Source: Bradyrhizobium sp. CB82 (GTDB taxonomy: Bacteria > Pseudomonadota > Alphaproteobacteria > Rhizobiales > Xanthobacteraceae). Taken from it: a stretch of DNA of 64,000 nt. Position numbers and translations under genes: made by a program. The stretch is taken from NCBI RefSeq assembly GCF_029714405.1, contig NZ_CP121650.1, positions 6,825,001 to 6,889,000 on the forward strand. The letters are read 5' to 3'. The notes under the pieces were generated by a model that ran no database searches, had not been told where the DNA came from, and saw only the letters and a program-made list of their open reading frames with translations. Below, one piece after another: positions 7,674 to 15,238 of this stretch (position 1 is its first letter; each line of letters starts with the position of its first letter).

Positions 7674-9785
7674 TCACTCAGCCGCGTCCAGCTGTTGTGC
7701 ATCCTCGTCGCCGACGTTCTCCTGATCCTCCTCGTCAGCGAGGAATTCGGGCAGCGGGCCCGCTTCGTCCTCCTGCCCCACTGGCACCGCAGCGGGATCG
7801 ACGAGACGCAGTGGCTCCGGCAACCAGCCCGAGCCATCCAGAAGACGCTCGGCCTCCTTGGCCATGTCGGCCTTCTTCAAGTGGTCGATCAGTTGTGCCG
7901 ACGACTCGCCCCTGGCTTCCCGCACCGCCTCCAGAATGCGCGGCTTGGTGACCCGGCCGAGATAGTTATCGACGGTCGGTCGCCAGCCAGCTTGAACCAT
8001 GTCGAGCGCGACCGCGCGCGCCAGCACATCAGCTTGGTCCAGACGCGTGCGGACACCGTGGGCGGAGAGACGGCCCTGATTGTAGCGGTTGGCCGGCTCA
8101 TAGACGGCGTTGACCGCAAATGATGCACAATGGGCGAACAGCGACGCCTGTGCACCACCATCGAGAGCCGTCAGCGCATCCCAGAGATCGTTCTCGCTCT
8201 TCGGCAGCCGTGCCCTCCAGGCCTCATGCCGCGTCTCGACAGCTTTGGCGGAGACGCTTTCCCTCAGCCCCGGAGCTTGAGCGGGAAAGGTCGGTGTGCG
8301 AAGACCAATCTCGAGACAGCTCCCGGACGATGCGAACCGGTAAAAGGCCGTCAGCACGAAGTTGTGCAGCACCGCCTGAAACGCGATCGCGGGATTTTCT
8401 GCCAACGCATCCCGCAATGCCAGTGTGCGATGCGCTGTCAACTCGGTGATCAACCGATCCGGCAGAGGCCTGGCGGCGTCCTCATCGTCCTCTTCGGCAT
8501 CAAGAGCACTACCCGCAACCGCGATCACCGTGCGCTGGACGGAAGGGCTCTCTTCCTGACCTTCGGTCGACGACGCATCGGCGCCCTGCCCGCCATCAGT
8601 TGCTGGCGCCTCGTCCTCTGGACGGACGTAACCCCGGTCGACCAAAAGGCGTCCTTCGGAATCGATGCTGATGAAGACACCAGCTCGGGCAATCTCCGTC
8701 GGATCGTAGAGCATCGGCCGATCTTCGAACGCCGCCAGCGCCGACTCGATTTCGCCGAGACGCTGATCGACATCTTCGGGCAATTCGTCGGCATCCTGGT
8801 AATCGGATTCAAGCTTGGCCTGCTCGGCGCTCAGGGCATCGATGGTGGCCTGTTCCTCAGGCGAGAGATCGACAGGTTTGCCTTCGATTTCTCGTAGGCC
8901 TTGAGCGTGGCCGTAGGAGAACTCTACGGCGACTGAGATCCACTTCCAGCCTTCGGCAGCAATCGTCTCAGCTTCGGCCTTGAGCTTTTCGGTTACGAGG
9001 CGGTCGAGCAACACGACGTCCTGCAACCAACCTCCGTCGTCGTGCTCGAATAGATCGCGCAGAACGCCGCCACCCGCGTGCTGATAAGCATCGAGGCCCA
9101 CAAACTGGGCTCGGCGATCGGACCCGCGCACGGTGTTCTCGGTGAGCATGCGGCGGATCTGGTATGGCTCGTCATATCCGGAGCGGCGGACGTTCTCCCA
9201 GACTTGCTCCTGGCGGGCGTGATCCGCAGTGACCGAGAACGCCATGAGCTGCTCAAGCGTCATGCCGTCCTCGGCATAGACGTCATGCAACTTCGGCGAG
9301 ACCGACGCGAGGCGCAGGCGCTGCTTGACGATCGCGGGGTTAACGAAATGGCGCGCGGCAATGTCTTCCTCGCTCATGCCGAGGTCGCGCAGCGTTTGGA
9401 ACGCCCGAAACTGATCGAGCGGATGCAGCCCCACCCGCTCGTCGTTCTCCGCCACCGAATCGTCCTCAGCGATGCCCCCTTCGCGAACGACGCACGGCAC
9501 CGCCTGGGTCTTGGACATCCGCTTCTGTTTCACCAGGAGTTCCAGAGCGCGATAGCGCCTGCCGCCCGCCGGCACCTCGAACATGCCGGTCTCGTTGCCA
9601 TCTGCATCAACGACGGCCCGGACACTCAGACTTTGCAGAAGCGTACGCTGCGCGATGCTCTCGGCGAGCTGCTCGATCGAGACACCGGCCTTAACGCGGC
9701 GAACGTTCGACTGGCTGAGTACGAGCTTGTTGAAGGGAATGTCCCGGGAAGGCGACAGCGTGATCTTTTGTACAGTTTTCGTCAT
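7674..9785 (-). CDS. Large ParB/RepB/Spo0J-family protein
   Basis: This encodes 703 aa, much longer than a chromosomal ParB (~300 aa). Residues ~8-120 form the ParB N-terminal domain, with strand IPFNKLVLSQSNVRR and the nucleotide-binding box PAGGRRYRALELL. Next comes the HTH region (LGMSEEDIAARHFVNPAIVKQRLRLA, then MTLEQLMAFS). Residues ~300-440 contain a glutamate-rich linker (ATIDALSAEQAKLESDY). The remaining C-terminal ~250 residues are unfamiliar. Proteins of this kind are typical of rhizobial plasmids and ICEs, next to ArdC and strawberry-notch genes, and may act in DNA entry rather than segregation. The start is supported by GGAGAG seven bases upstream; a longer frame would run into the leader hairpin. 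Confidence 0.85.
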   Translation of the reverse strand: MTKTVQKITLSPSRDIPFNKLVLSQSNVRRVKAGVSIEQLAESIAQRTLLQSLSVRAVVDADGNETGMFEVPAGGRRYRALELLVKQKRMSKTQAVPCVVREGGIAEDDSVAENDERVGLHPLDQFRAFQTLRDLGMSEEDIAARHFVNPAIVKQRLRLASVSPKLHDVYAEDGMTLEQLMAFSVTADHARQEQVWENVRRSGYDEPYQIRRMLTENTVRGSDRRAQFVGLDAYQHAGGGVLRDLFEHDDGGWLQDVVLLDRLVTEKLKAEAETIAAEGWKWISVAVEFSYGHAQGLREIEGKPVDLSPEEQATIDALSAEQAKLESDYQDADELPEDVDQRLGEIESALAAFEDRPMLYDPTEIARAGVFISIDSEGRLLVDRGYVRPEDEAPATDGGQGADASSTEGQEESPSVQRTVIAVAGSALDAEEDDEDAARPLPDRLITELTAHRTLALRDALAENPAIAFQAVLHNFVLTAFYRFASSGSCLEIGLRTPTFPAQAPGLRESVSAKAVETRHEAWRARLPKSENDLWDALTALDGGAQASLFAHCASFAVNAVYEPANRYNQGRLSAHGVRTRLDQADVLARAVALDMVQAGWRPTVDNYLGRVTKPRILEAVREARGESSAQLIDHLKKADMAKEAERLLDGSGWLPEPLRLVDPAAVPVGQEDEAGPLPEFLADEEDQENVGDEDAQQLDAAE

Positions 9786-9797
9786 TTTGGCTCTCCA

Positions 9798-9840
9798 CGA
9801 CGGGCGGCCGAAAGACTCTCTCTCGGCTTCCAACCCGTCG
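9798..9840 (-). promoter_or_regulatory. Leader hairpin of the ParB-like gene
   Basis: On the minus strand the arms CGACGGG and CCCGTCG pair perfectly over 7 bp. An inner stem GCCGA/TCGGC closes a purine-rich AGAGAG loop. The hairpin ends a few bases before the GGAGAG ribosome binding site. The ArdC leader has the same outer arms and an equivalent inner stem, which argues for a shared control element. Confidence 0.55.
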
Positions 9841-9889
9841 CGAACAGCCTCCCCCTCCTCTCACTCTCGCGCGGTCACGAGGCCAAGCA

Positions 9890-10852
9890 TCACGCCGCCT
9901 CATGATCGGCGACAACCGAATCCAGCGACGCGGGCTCAATGGTCTCGGGAACGAAGCCGAGCAAGTAGTCCGCGGACTTGCTCGCCTGCGAGGCGGCCCG
10001 CACGATGGCCCGATTGTCTTCGCGCAGGACTTCAAGCCAGGAGCCGATATAGTCGGCATGGCGCACGGTCGGGACGATCCCGAGCGACGCGCAGCTGAAC
10101 GCGGAGCTCAACTCAGCGACCAGTTCTTCGAAGGCATACTTCTTCGTACCGTAGGATCCGCTCTGGTCGCGGTTGAGACGCGAGGGATGCCCGGTCGCAT
10201 GACCAAGTTCATGCAACGCGGTGCGGTGCCAGTTGATGGGTTCGAAATAGGCCTGCGGCGGCGGGACCTGAACATAGTCTTCGGCTGTGGCATAGAATGC
10301 GCGATCTCCACCGATCCGAAACGGAATTCCGCTGGCTCTGATCAGGGCGTCGACCGTGGGTTCGATGAGGCCCGCCGGCGGGGGCGGCGCAGCGGCCGCG
10401 ATAACATCGGGCAGTTCCTCACACTGATCGGTGTTGAAAACGGTAAATCGTTTGAGGAATGGAATTGCCTGCGCGTCTTCGCCGGTCTCAGCGGCGCGTC
10501 GCTTTTCGTCATTCGGCACGAAACGATCCGCGTAGACGACGGTGGTCCCGCGCTCTCCCTTGCGAACGTGGCCGCCAAGCGAGAGCGCCTGACGGAAGGT
10601 GAGCCAACTTTGACCGCCAAATCCCCGTTCGATCACGGCTCCCCATAGGATGAGGATGTTCACGCCACTGTATTGCCGGTTAGTCGATGCGTTTTTCGGC
10701 ATGGCCAGTGGCGCTTTTGCCGCGGCCGTACCCCAGGGCTGAACCCAGGGCACGCGGCCGGCCTCGAGCTCGGCAATGATCTTGTCGGCGATTTCGGTAT
10801 AAAGGTTCGCGCGGTCCTGGCCGGCGCGCGCGCAAGCATTAGGGTTTGACAT
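9890..10852 (-). CDS. ardC: ArdC family anti-restriction protein with zincin domain
   Basis: This encodes 320 aa. The N-terminal ~120 residues are the ArdC ssDNA-binding domain (LYTEIADKIIAELEAG, PWVQPWG, NRQYSGVNILIL, SWLTFRQALSLGGHVRKGE). Residues ~215-275 are a metallopeptidase-like domain with HELGHATGH (HExxH) and a downstream glutamate in FEELVAELS. ArdC-type proteins accompany conjugating single-stranded DNA and protect it from host restriction; the zincin activity has not been defined for this protein. The ATG was chosen because the upstream extension is arginine-rich and crosses the leader hairpin. It is the first gene of a leftward series with the ParB-like, helicase and Toprim genes. 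Confidence 0.88.
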   Translation of the reverse strand: MSNPNACARAGQDRANLYTEIADKIIAELEAGRVPWVQPWGTAAAKAPLAMPKNASTNRQYSGVNILILWGAVIERGFGGQSWLTFRQALSLGGHVRKGERGTTVVYADRFVPNDEKRRAAETGEDAQAIPFLKRFTVFNTDQCEELPDVIAAAAPPPPAGLIEPTVDALIRASGIPFRIGGDRAFYATAEDYVQVPPPQAYFEPINWHRTALHELGHATGHPSRLNRDQSGSYGTKKYAFEELVAELSSAFSCASLGIVPTVRHADYIGSWLEVLREDNRAIVRAASQASKSADYLLGFVPETIEPASLDSVVADHEAA

Positions 10853-10865
10853 CGCGGGTCTCCGC

Positions 10866-10905
10866 GACGGGCACCGCGAGCCTCTCTCGCAGCTTGTAAC
10901 CCGTC
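10866..10905 (-). promoter_or_regulatory. Leader hairpin of ardC
   Basis: On the minus strand GACGGG pairs with CCCGTC, and the inner stem GCGAG/CTCGC encloses a short AGAGG loop. Flanking bases (CCGGGACGGGTTACAAGC on the 5' side) resemble the ParB-like leader, which reads ACGGGTTGGAAGC at the same place. It ends 13 bases before the start codon. Confidence 0.55.
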
Positions 10906-11493
10906 CCGGAAAAACCCAACCTGCACTCTTACTCTCAGCCCCTGCGCTATCTAACTGGGCCGCAGGCCCGATCAGGGCGCCGGGGGCGCATCGCCGCAAC
11001 GCAAAATGGCACCCGGAGAGCGTGAGCATAGCGACCCGAAGGGGCACGCGGGTCCGAGTGCAGCGACGAGACCGGTTCAATAGCGGCACCCGGGAACGGG
11101 GCAGTGATAGCGATCGCCGCAGGCGAGCCCCTTTCCCGAGTGCCCCCGGCGAGGAGCACCAAAGCTCTTGCGCGAGGGATCGAAGCCGGAAGGCCGAGAC
11201 GCTGCGCGGCTCGGTTCATATGTGGACGGCCCCCGACTTGCAAGGATTGGCTCTGGCAGCATGCTCGGATCGCTTGCGCTCATATGTCCGGCCTGTTTTC
11301 GGGTCTTGCGACCACCGGCCAAGATGGGCTTCGCGGACAGTGAGATCCAAACACGAGAGCGGCATTTTCTGCCGGTAAACCGAGCGGAGCATTTCACTGA
11401 CCGGCTCGCGCCGAACGTACCACCTCTTCCTGTCCTGCAAGTTCCGCCCTCAGCGTCAAACCTGCCGGTCTGGCGCCAAGCTGTGCATTTCGT
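10906..11493. other. Gene-free GC-rich stretch with hairpins, between ardC and IS110
   Basis: I find no supportable gene. An 18-bp near-perfect inverted repeat (11085-11102 with 11127-11144, 16 of 18 matching) forms one strong hairpin. A 25-bp segment beginning GGCCGAGACGCT at 11192 recurs near 13252 with one mismatch. The right end of the IS110 element must lie somewhere here, but members of this family lack terminal inverted repeats and I cannot place it. Confidence 0.4.
11192..11216. repeat. 25-bp repeat copy 1 (partner at 13252-13276)
   Basis: The segment starts GGCCGAGACGCTGCGCGGC and is followed by TCGGTT. The copy at 13252 differs by one base (GCTC for GCTG). Each copy is itself a small hairpin (CCGAG with CTCGG). 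Both are preceded by a similar CGAAGCCG context, so the true repeat is longer and diverged. They flank the IS110 element and its neighbouring basic-peptide gene. Confidence 0.5.
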
Positions 11494-12540
11494 TCAGGTC
11501 AATGTCGGCGTCGGCATGACGCTGCTTGCAGGTCGATACCGCTCACCGCTGACCATCAGTTTCCAGGCAATCCGCGCCAGCTTGTTTGCCAACGCTATGG
11601 CCACCAGCTTCGGCGGCTTGCGGGCGATGATGTCTTTCAGCCAGGGCCAGGAGCGAGTTTCCCGTCGGCGCATATCTGCGATCACAGCCGTTGCGCCAGC
11701 CACCAAAACGGTTCGCAACATGCCGTCACCCGCGCGTGTAATCACGCCGAGCCTATTCTTTCCGGCCGTCGAATGATTCTTTGGGGTCAGGCCGAGCCAG
11801 GCGGCAAAGTTTCTTGCCGACTTGAACCCGCGTGCATCGACGACCTTGATTGACAGCAGCGTCGCACCGATCGGACCGACGCCCGGGATGGCCGCCAGCC
11901 GTCGGCTCATCTCGTTACTCCGGTGGAGCTGCATGAGCTTCTTGTCGAGCTTGGCGATCTGGCCATCGACGCGCTCCAGTTCTGCTGCCAAAGCGTCCAC
12001 CAACTCCTTCGCCAAGTCCGGGACTGTTACGTCGGCCTGAATGTCGATGAGCAATTGTTGAAGCCGCGAAAGCCCCTTGGGCGCGGTAAAGCCGAATTCC
12101 GCGGCATAGCCACGGATCGAATTGGCGAGCTGGGTCCGCCTGCCGATGAACTGGTTGCGCACACGCGCCAACATCTGCGCGCCCTGCTGCTCGGGACTCT
12201 TGATAGGCACAAAGTTCTTGCGCAGTTTCGGCCGACTTGCCGCCTCGCAAATTGCCTCGGCGTCCGCAGCGTCGGATTTCCCGCGCTGCACGTACGGTTT
12301 GACATATTGCGGCGGAATCATCGCAACCTCGTGACCGAGCGATTGCAGTTCCCGCGCCCAATAGTGCGATGCCCCGCAAGCCTCCAGCGCGACAAGTGCA
12401 GGCGGCAAACGACTAAAGAAATCCAAAACCTGCCCACGCCTCAACTTACGCCGTAGAATCGGCTGCTCCGTCTCGTCAACGCCATGCAGCTGAAACACAC
12501 TCTTCGACGTATCCAAACCGATGCGAACAATCGTTTCCAC
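11494..12540 (-). CDS. IS110-family transposase, intact
   Basis: This encodes 348 aa of a DEDD/RuvC-like transposase. The N-terminal catalytic domain shows IGLDTSKSVFQLHG (first Asp), VALEACGASHYW (Glu) and GKSDAADAEAI (Asp pair). A coiled-coil linker (ELERVDGQIAKLDKKLMQLH) follows. The C-terminal Tnp_20 domain reads IPGVGPIGATLL, then NFAAWLGLTPKNHSTAGK with the conserved serine. Length and motifs are normal, so the enzyme may be active. IS110 elements insert without a conventional transposon mechanism, guided by a bridge RNA from a non-coding end. A structured segment directly before the start codon is a candidate for that RNA. Confidence 0.93.
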   Translation of the reverse strand: METIVRIGLDTSKSVFQLHGVDETEQPILRRKLRRGQVLDFFSRLPPALVALEACGASHYWARELQSLGHEVAMIPPQYVKPYVQRGKSDAADAEAICEAASRPKLRKNFVPIKSPEQQGAQMLARVRNQFIGRRTQLANSIRGYAAEFGFTAPKGLSRLQQLLIDIQADVTVPDLAKELVDALAAELERVDGQIAKLDKKLMQLHRSNEMSRRLAAIPGVGPIGATLLSIKVVDARGFKSARNFAAWLGLTPKNHSTAGKNRLGVITRAGDGMLRTVLVAGATAVIADMRRRETRSWPWLKDIIARKPPKLVAIALANKLARIAWKLMVSGERYRPASSVMPTPTLT

Positions 12541-12609
12541 GGACGGCTCCTTCGTTTGAGGTCAGCGACGAACTCTTCTCGCCACGCAGTGTGGCGGAAG
12601 GGGCCGTCC
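12541..12609 (-). ncRNA. Candidate IS110 bridge-RNA region (structured left end)
   Basis: The segment starts right after the transposase start codon on the upstream side. Outer arms GGACGGCTCCTT and AAGGGGCCGTCC match in 11 of 12 positions. Inside, CGCCAC and GTGGCG form a perfect 6-bp stem around a 5-nt loop. IS110-group elements carry their bridge RNA in the non-coding end upstream of the transposase, which fits this position. RNA ends and target-binding loops cannot be read without the element boundaries. The second IS110-family element has a comparable hairpin in the same place. Confidence 0.4.
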
Positions 12610-12956
12610 ACCCCAACACGAGAGCCCGGCGCGGCTCTGGCCGCACGCGCAAAGCCTAAGCGAACGTGATGCAGGCAATGATACGAGAACCGCCCCGCAT
12701 TTTCACAGGCGTCTCACGATTATGGAAGAGAGGCCTGTGGGCGGAGCGAAAGCGAAGACTCGCGGGGCACCGCGAAAGAGGCACCGCAAGCATGCAATGA
12801 CGGCGGGCCCGAGGGCGAGTGCCTCCGGCGAGCGACTCAATGCGGATTCACGTCTCCTTGGTATCAATTTTGCTTTTGTGATATCGTCTCACTCGTGCGC
12901 ATGTCGATGCACGGCGTGGGCATGTTCACTGAGAGCCAATTCTTACAGAGGACGAC
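12610..12956. other. Gene-free stretch upstream of the basic peptide gene
   Basis: It contains the unplaced left end of the IS110 element, GC-rich short repeats (GCGAAAGCGAAG, CACCGCGAAAGAGGCACCGCAAG), and then AT-richer DNA from about 12850 that probably holds the promoter of the small gene downstream. A forward frame of 144 codons spans this stretch and the small gene in another frame, but has no family resemblance and is not called. Confidence 0.4.
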
Positions 12957-13043
12957 ATGGCCAAGAAAGCGAAGAAGGCAAAGAAGACCACGAAGGCAGC
13001 TACCAAGAAGGTGGCAAAGAAGACTTCAAAGAAAAAGAAGTAG
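12957..13043 (+). CDS. 28-aa lysine/alanine-rich histone H1-like peptide
   Basis: The product is 28 residues with 16 lysines (MAKKAKKAKKTTKAATKK, then VAKKTSKKKK). It resembles the basic tails of H1-like proteins common in bradyrhizobia. AGAGGA lies 5 bases before the ATG as a good ribosome binding site, and a strong rho-independent terminator follows 120 bases downstream, so a real short transcript is likely. The peptide probably binds nucleic acid; that is inferred from charge only. It could be a remnant or a free-standing nucleoid peptide. Confidence 0.6.
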   Translation: MAKKAKKAKKTTKAATKKVAKKTSKKKK

Positions 13044-13163
13044 TCGGATCGGCTACTGATCTATTGCCGCCTCCGGGTCGCAACCCGGATGAAAAGCGAG
13101 ACCTTCCAAAGGATATGAAGCGTCCTTTGCAGCCGTTCGGTATCGCGGCACGCTAAGATAAGG

Positions 13164-13206
13164 CCGGACCTTTGTGCAGGTGCTGCATAAAGGTCCGGTT
13201 TTTTAT
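13164..13206 (+). terminator. Rho-independent terminator
   Basis: Perfect 10-bp arms CCGGACCTTT (13164-13173) and AAAGGTCCGG (13189-13198) enclose a 15-nt loop and are followed by TTTTTTATTT. It would end transcripts from the basic peptide gene. Confidence 0.9.
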
Positions 13207-13503
13207 TTCTGCCCCCGCGAGGGCGTGACCTGCTCGTACGCGAAGCCGCAGGGCCGAGACGCTCCGCGGCTCGGTTTACCAGAGCGCGGTGGCCGACAGC
13301 CGCACGCGCAAAACGGATAAGACGTCTGAAGTATCGGAAAACGGTTTCTTCAGTTCGTTCTCTCCTACCCCACCACCTGGCCGGCTGTAAATTCGGCCTT
13401 TAAAGGACCACGAGATCCCACGAGCCGGAATCCCAGTCGTGTGTTAGGGATCGGGAACGTCTGCCGGACTAAACGATTCGTCTCAGCGTGGGAGAACCTT
13501 TCA
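13207..13503. other. Intergenic stretch with repeat copy 2
   Basis: No gene is seen. The stretch holds the second copy of the 25-bp repeat (13252-13276) and the AGAGCGCGGTGGCCGACAGC context, then the upstream region of the 88-aa gene. Confidence 0.4.
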
Positions 13504-13770
13504 ATGCTGATGACCAAGCCGAGACGGCCGGCGATCCGCACCCTGCGCGGTTGGGCGATCAACGTGGTGAAGGAAGCCGGCGCCATCCGCGAGTGCGAGG
13601 AGCACGGTTGGATGCAGGACCGCGCCGATCCGCATGCCCGAGAGCGGGCCTTCGATATCGCCCGTCGAGACCTGCCGGAAGGCGTATCCCGTGAAGCAGC
13701 GGTGGCGGCGGTTCGCGACGTGCTGGACTCGATCGGTGATATCTGCCCAGAATGCCCCCCTCGGCGCTAG
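13504..13770 (+). CDS. Conserved hypothetical protein (88 aa)
   Basis: The 88-aa product begins MLMTKPRRPAIRTLRG and continues with an amphipathic helix (WAINVVKEAGAIRECEEHGWM), then DPHARERAFDIARRDLP and a final helix with CPEC near the C-terminus. GGGAGAACC sits 5 bases before the chosen ATG, which is why I prefer it to a start 63 bases upstream. I know similar short proteins in bradyrhizobia without assigned function. It is not obviously membrane-bound or secreted. Confidence 0.6.
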   Translation: MLMTKPRRPAIRTLRGWAINVVKEAGAIRECEEHGWMQDRADPHARERAFDIARRDLPEGVSREAAVAAVRDVLDSIGDICPECPPRR

Positions 13771-13795
13771 GCCCCGACGCCGACCCGTCTTCGAC

Positions 13796-13984
13796 TCAGC
13801 GGCCCAGCCGTTTCTCCACACGCTTGCGCGAATTGCCGACCTTTTTGACTGCCTTTTTCACGGCCGATGCCGACTTTTGCGTCTTCTTCGCCTCGTACTG
13901 CACTTCGTAGTGCTGCCCGCCAGCCACCCGAGCCCGGTCCTGTTTTCGTCCGCGCGCCGTCTTGCTCTTCTTCGCTACCGCCAT
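13796..13984 (-). CDS. DUF3606-like small basic protein
   Basis: This encodes 62 aa: a lysine-rich start (MAVAKKSKTARGRKQ), then RARVAGGQHYEVQYEAKK, SASAVKKAVKKVGNSRKRVEKRL. The pattern of R-V-x-x-x-x-x-YEV-x-Y-x-A-K-K followed by AV-x-KVGNS-x-x-x-VEK is the DUF3606 signature, a tiny helix-turn-helix-like fold. CAGGAGG lies just before the ATG and fixes the start over a longer in-frame ATG. Function of the family is unknown; the charge suggests nucleic acid binding. Confidence 0.7.
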   Translation of the reverse strand: MAVAKKSKTARGRKQDRARVAGGQHYEVQYEAKKTQKSASAVKKAVKKVGNSRKRVEKRLGR

Positions 13985-14229
13985 CGGTGCCTCCTGTTGT
14001 GACATCGAAGCAAACGCGACAAGGATTCGCAGGTTCCGGAACGATTCGAACTGTGCCAATTTGAATCGACCGTAGCGTGGAGTTCTTCAGTGCCGTTTCA
14101 GCGTAAAAGGCCGACGGCTATCTGTATCAAGGCGCTTTTCCCCAGCTTCATCGAACCGGCCCTCGCCACCTCGAGCGATAAGGTGCCGTCCGTGCATTAC
14201 GCAACACGCACTGAAGGATTGGCCCTTGA

Positions 14230-15183
14230 ATGAGCCGGACGTCGACCCTGCCCAAACGCCTACAGCCAATGCTCGCTACGCTCACCGACGCGCCGTTCGA
14301 CGACCCCGGCTGGGTTTTCGAGGATAAGTACGATGGTTTCCGCATGGTCGTGGAAATCCGGCACGGTCGGGTCGCGCTCTACAGCCGCAACGGGAAGATC
14401 ATCAGCCACAGCTATGTCGAGGTCGCCAAAGCGCTGGAGGGCGCGAATGGCGACGCCGTGATCGACGGCGAGCTCGTCGCGATCGGAAAGGACGGCGTCT
14501 CGCATTTCCAGCTGCTTCAGAACGCGCTCCGCCACGAGGCTAAGCTTTTGTACTGCGCGTTCGACCTTATGTTCGCGAACGGCGAGGACCTGCGTGCGCT
14601 ACCGCTCCTCGAGCGCAAGAAGCGGCTCAAGGCTATCTTGCCGCGCCACAAGCTGATCGCGTTCAGCAACCATCGTAAGGCTAAGGGGACGAAGTTCTTC
14701 GCAGAAGCCGAGCGGAGACATCTCGAAGGCATTATGGCCAAGCGCGCCGACAGCCCGTACGCGTCCGGGCGCCGGACCGCCGATTGGCTGAAGGTGAAGA
14801 CCGCACAACGGCAGGAGGTGGTGATCGCCGGCTTCACGGCACCGCGGCGAACCCGGCCCTTCTTCGGCGCGCTCGTGCTGGCGGTCCGCGAAGAAGATGC
14901 ATGGCGGTACATCGGCCACGTCGGCACCGGCTTCAGCCACCAGGTTCTCGAACAGCTTCACAGCAAGCTCATGAAGCTCAAGACAGCCAAGTCGCCCTTC
15001 CCTGCCAAGATAAAGGATGAGCGAGTCACGACCTGGGTGCGCCCTTCGTTGGTCGCCGAAGTGAAATTCGCGGAGTGGACCAGCAAGGGCGAGCTGCGCC
15101 AGCCGGTCTATCTCGGCCTGCGGTCCGACAAGAAGGCCAAGGATGTCGTTCGCGAAAGGACTTGGTCGCGAAAACAACGCTAA
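14230..15183 (+). CDS. ATP-dependent DNA ligase, LigD-type ligase domain only
   Basis: This encodes 317 aa. The adenylation domain carries motif I EDKYDGFRM (nucleotidyl lysine), motif III YCAFDLMF, motif IV EGIMAKR and motif V DWLKVK. The OB-fold follows (VVIAGFTAPRRTRPFFGALVLA to the C-terminus). It lacks the polymerase and phosphoesterase domains of full LigD, so it is a stand-alone NHEJ-type ligase that seals nicks or ends. It converges on an RNase HII gene, and a Ku remnant lies 1.3 kb away, which places it in an end-joining neighbourhood. Several LigD and Ku copies are normal in bradyrhizobia; this one is on the island. Confidence 0.92.
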   Translation: MSRTSTLPKRLQPMLATLTDAPFDDPGWVFEDKYDGFRMVVEIRHGRVALYSRNGKIISHSYVEVAKALEGANGDAVIDGELVAIGKDGVSHFQLLQNALRHEAKLLYCAFDLMFANGEDLRALPLLERKKRLKAILPRHKLIAFSNHRKAKGTKFFAEAERRHLEGIMAKRADSPYASGRRTADWLKVKTAQRQEVVIAGFTAPRRTRPFFGALVLAVREEDAWRYIGHVGTGFSHQVLEQLHSKLMKLKTAKSPFPAKIKDERVTTWVRPSLVAEVKFAEWTSKGELRQPVYLGLRSDKKAKDVVRERTWSRKQR

Positions 15184-15238
15184 GACGCAGCGTACAACCT
15201 GATGTAGTTCAACCGGCTTCGCGCTCGGATGCAGAGGG

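Noticed and set aside
7674..9785. Plasmid-type partition locus
   Set aside because: There is no parA or repC and no repeated parS-like site; the large ParB-like protein fits the mobile-element group instead.
12722..13156. 144-codon frame covering the basic peptide gene
   Set aside because: No family resemblance; the 28-codon frame inside it has the ribosome binding site and coherent composition.
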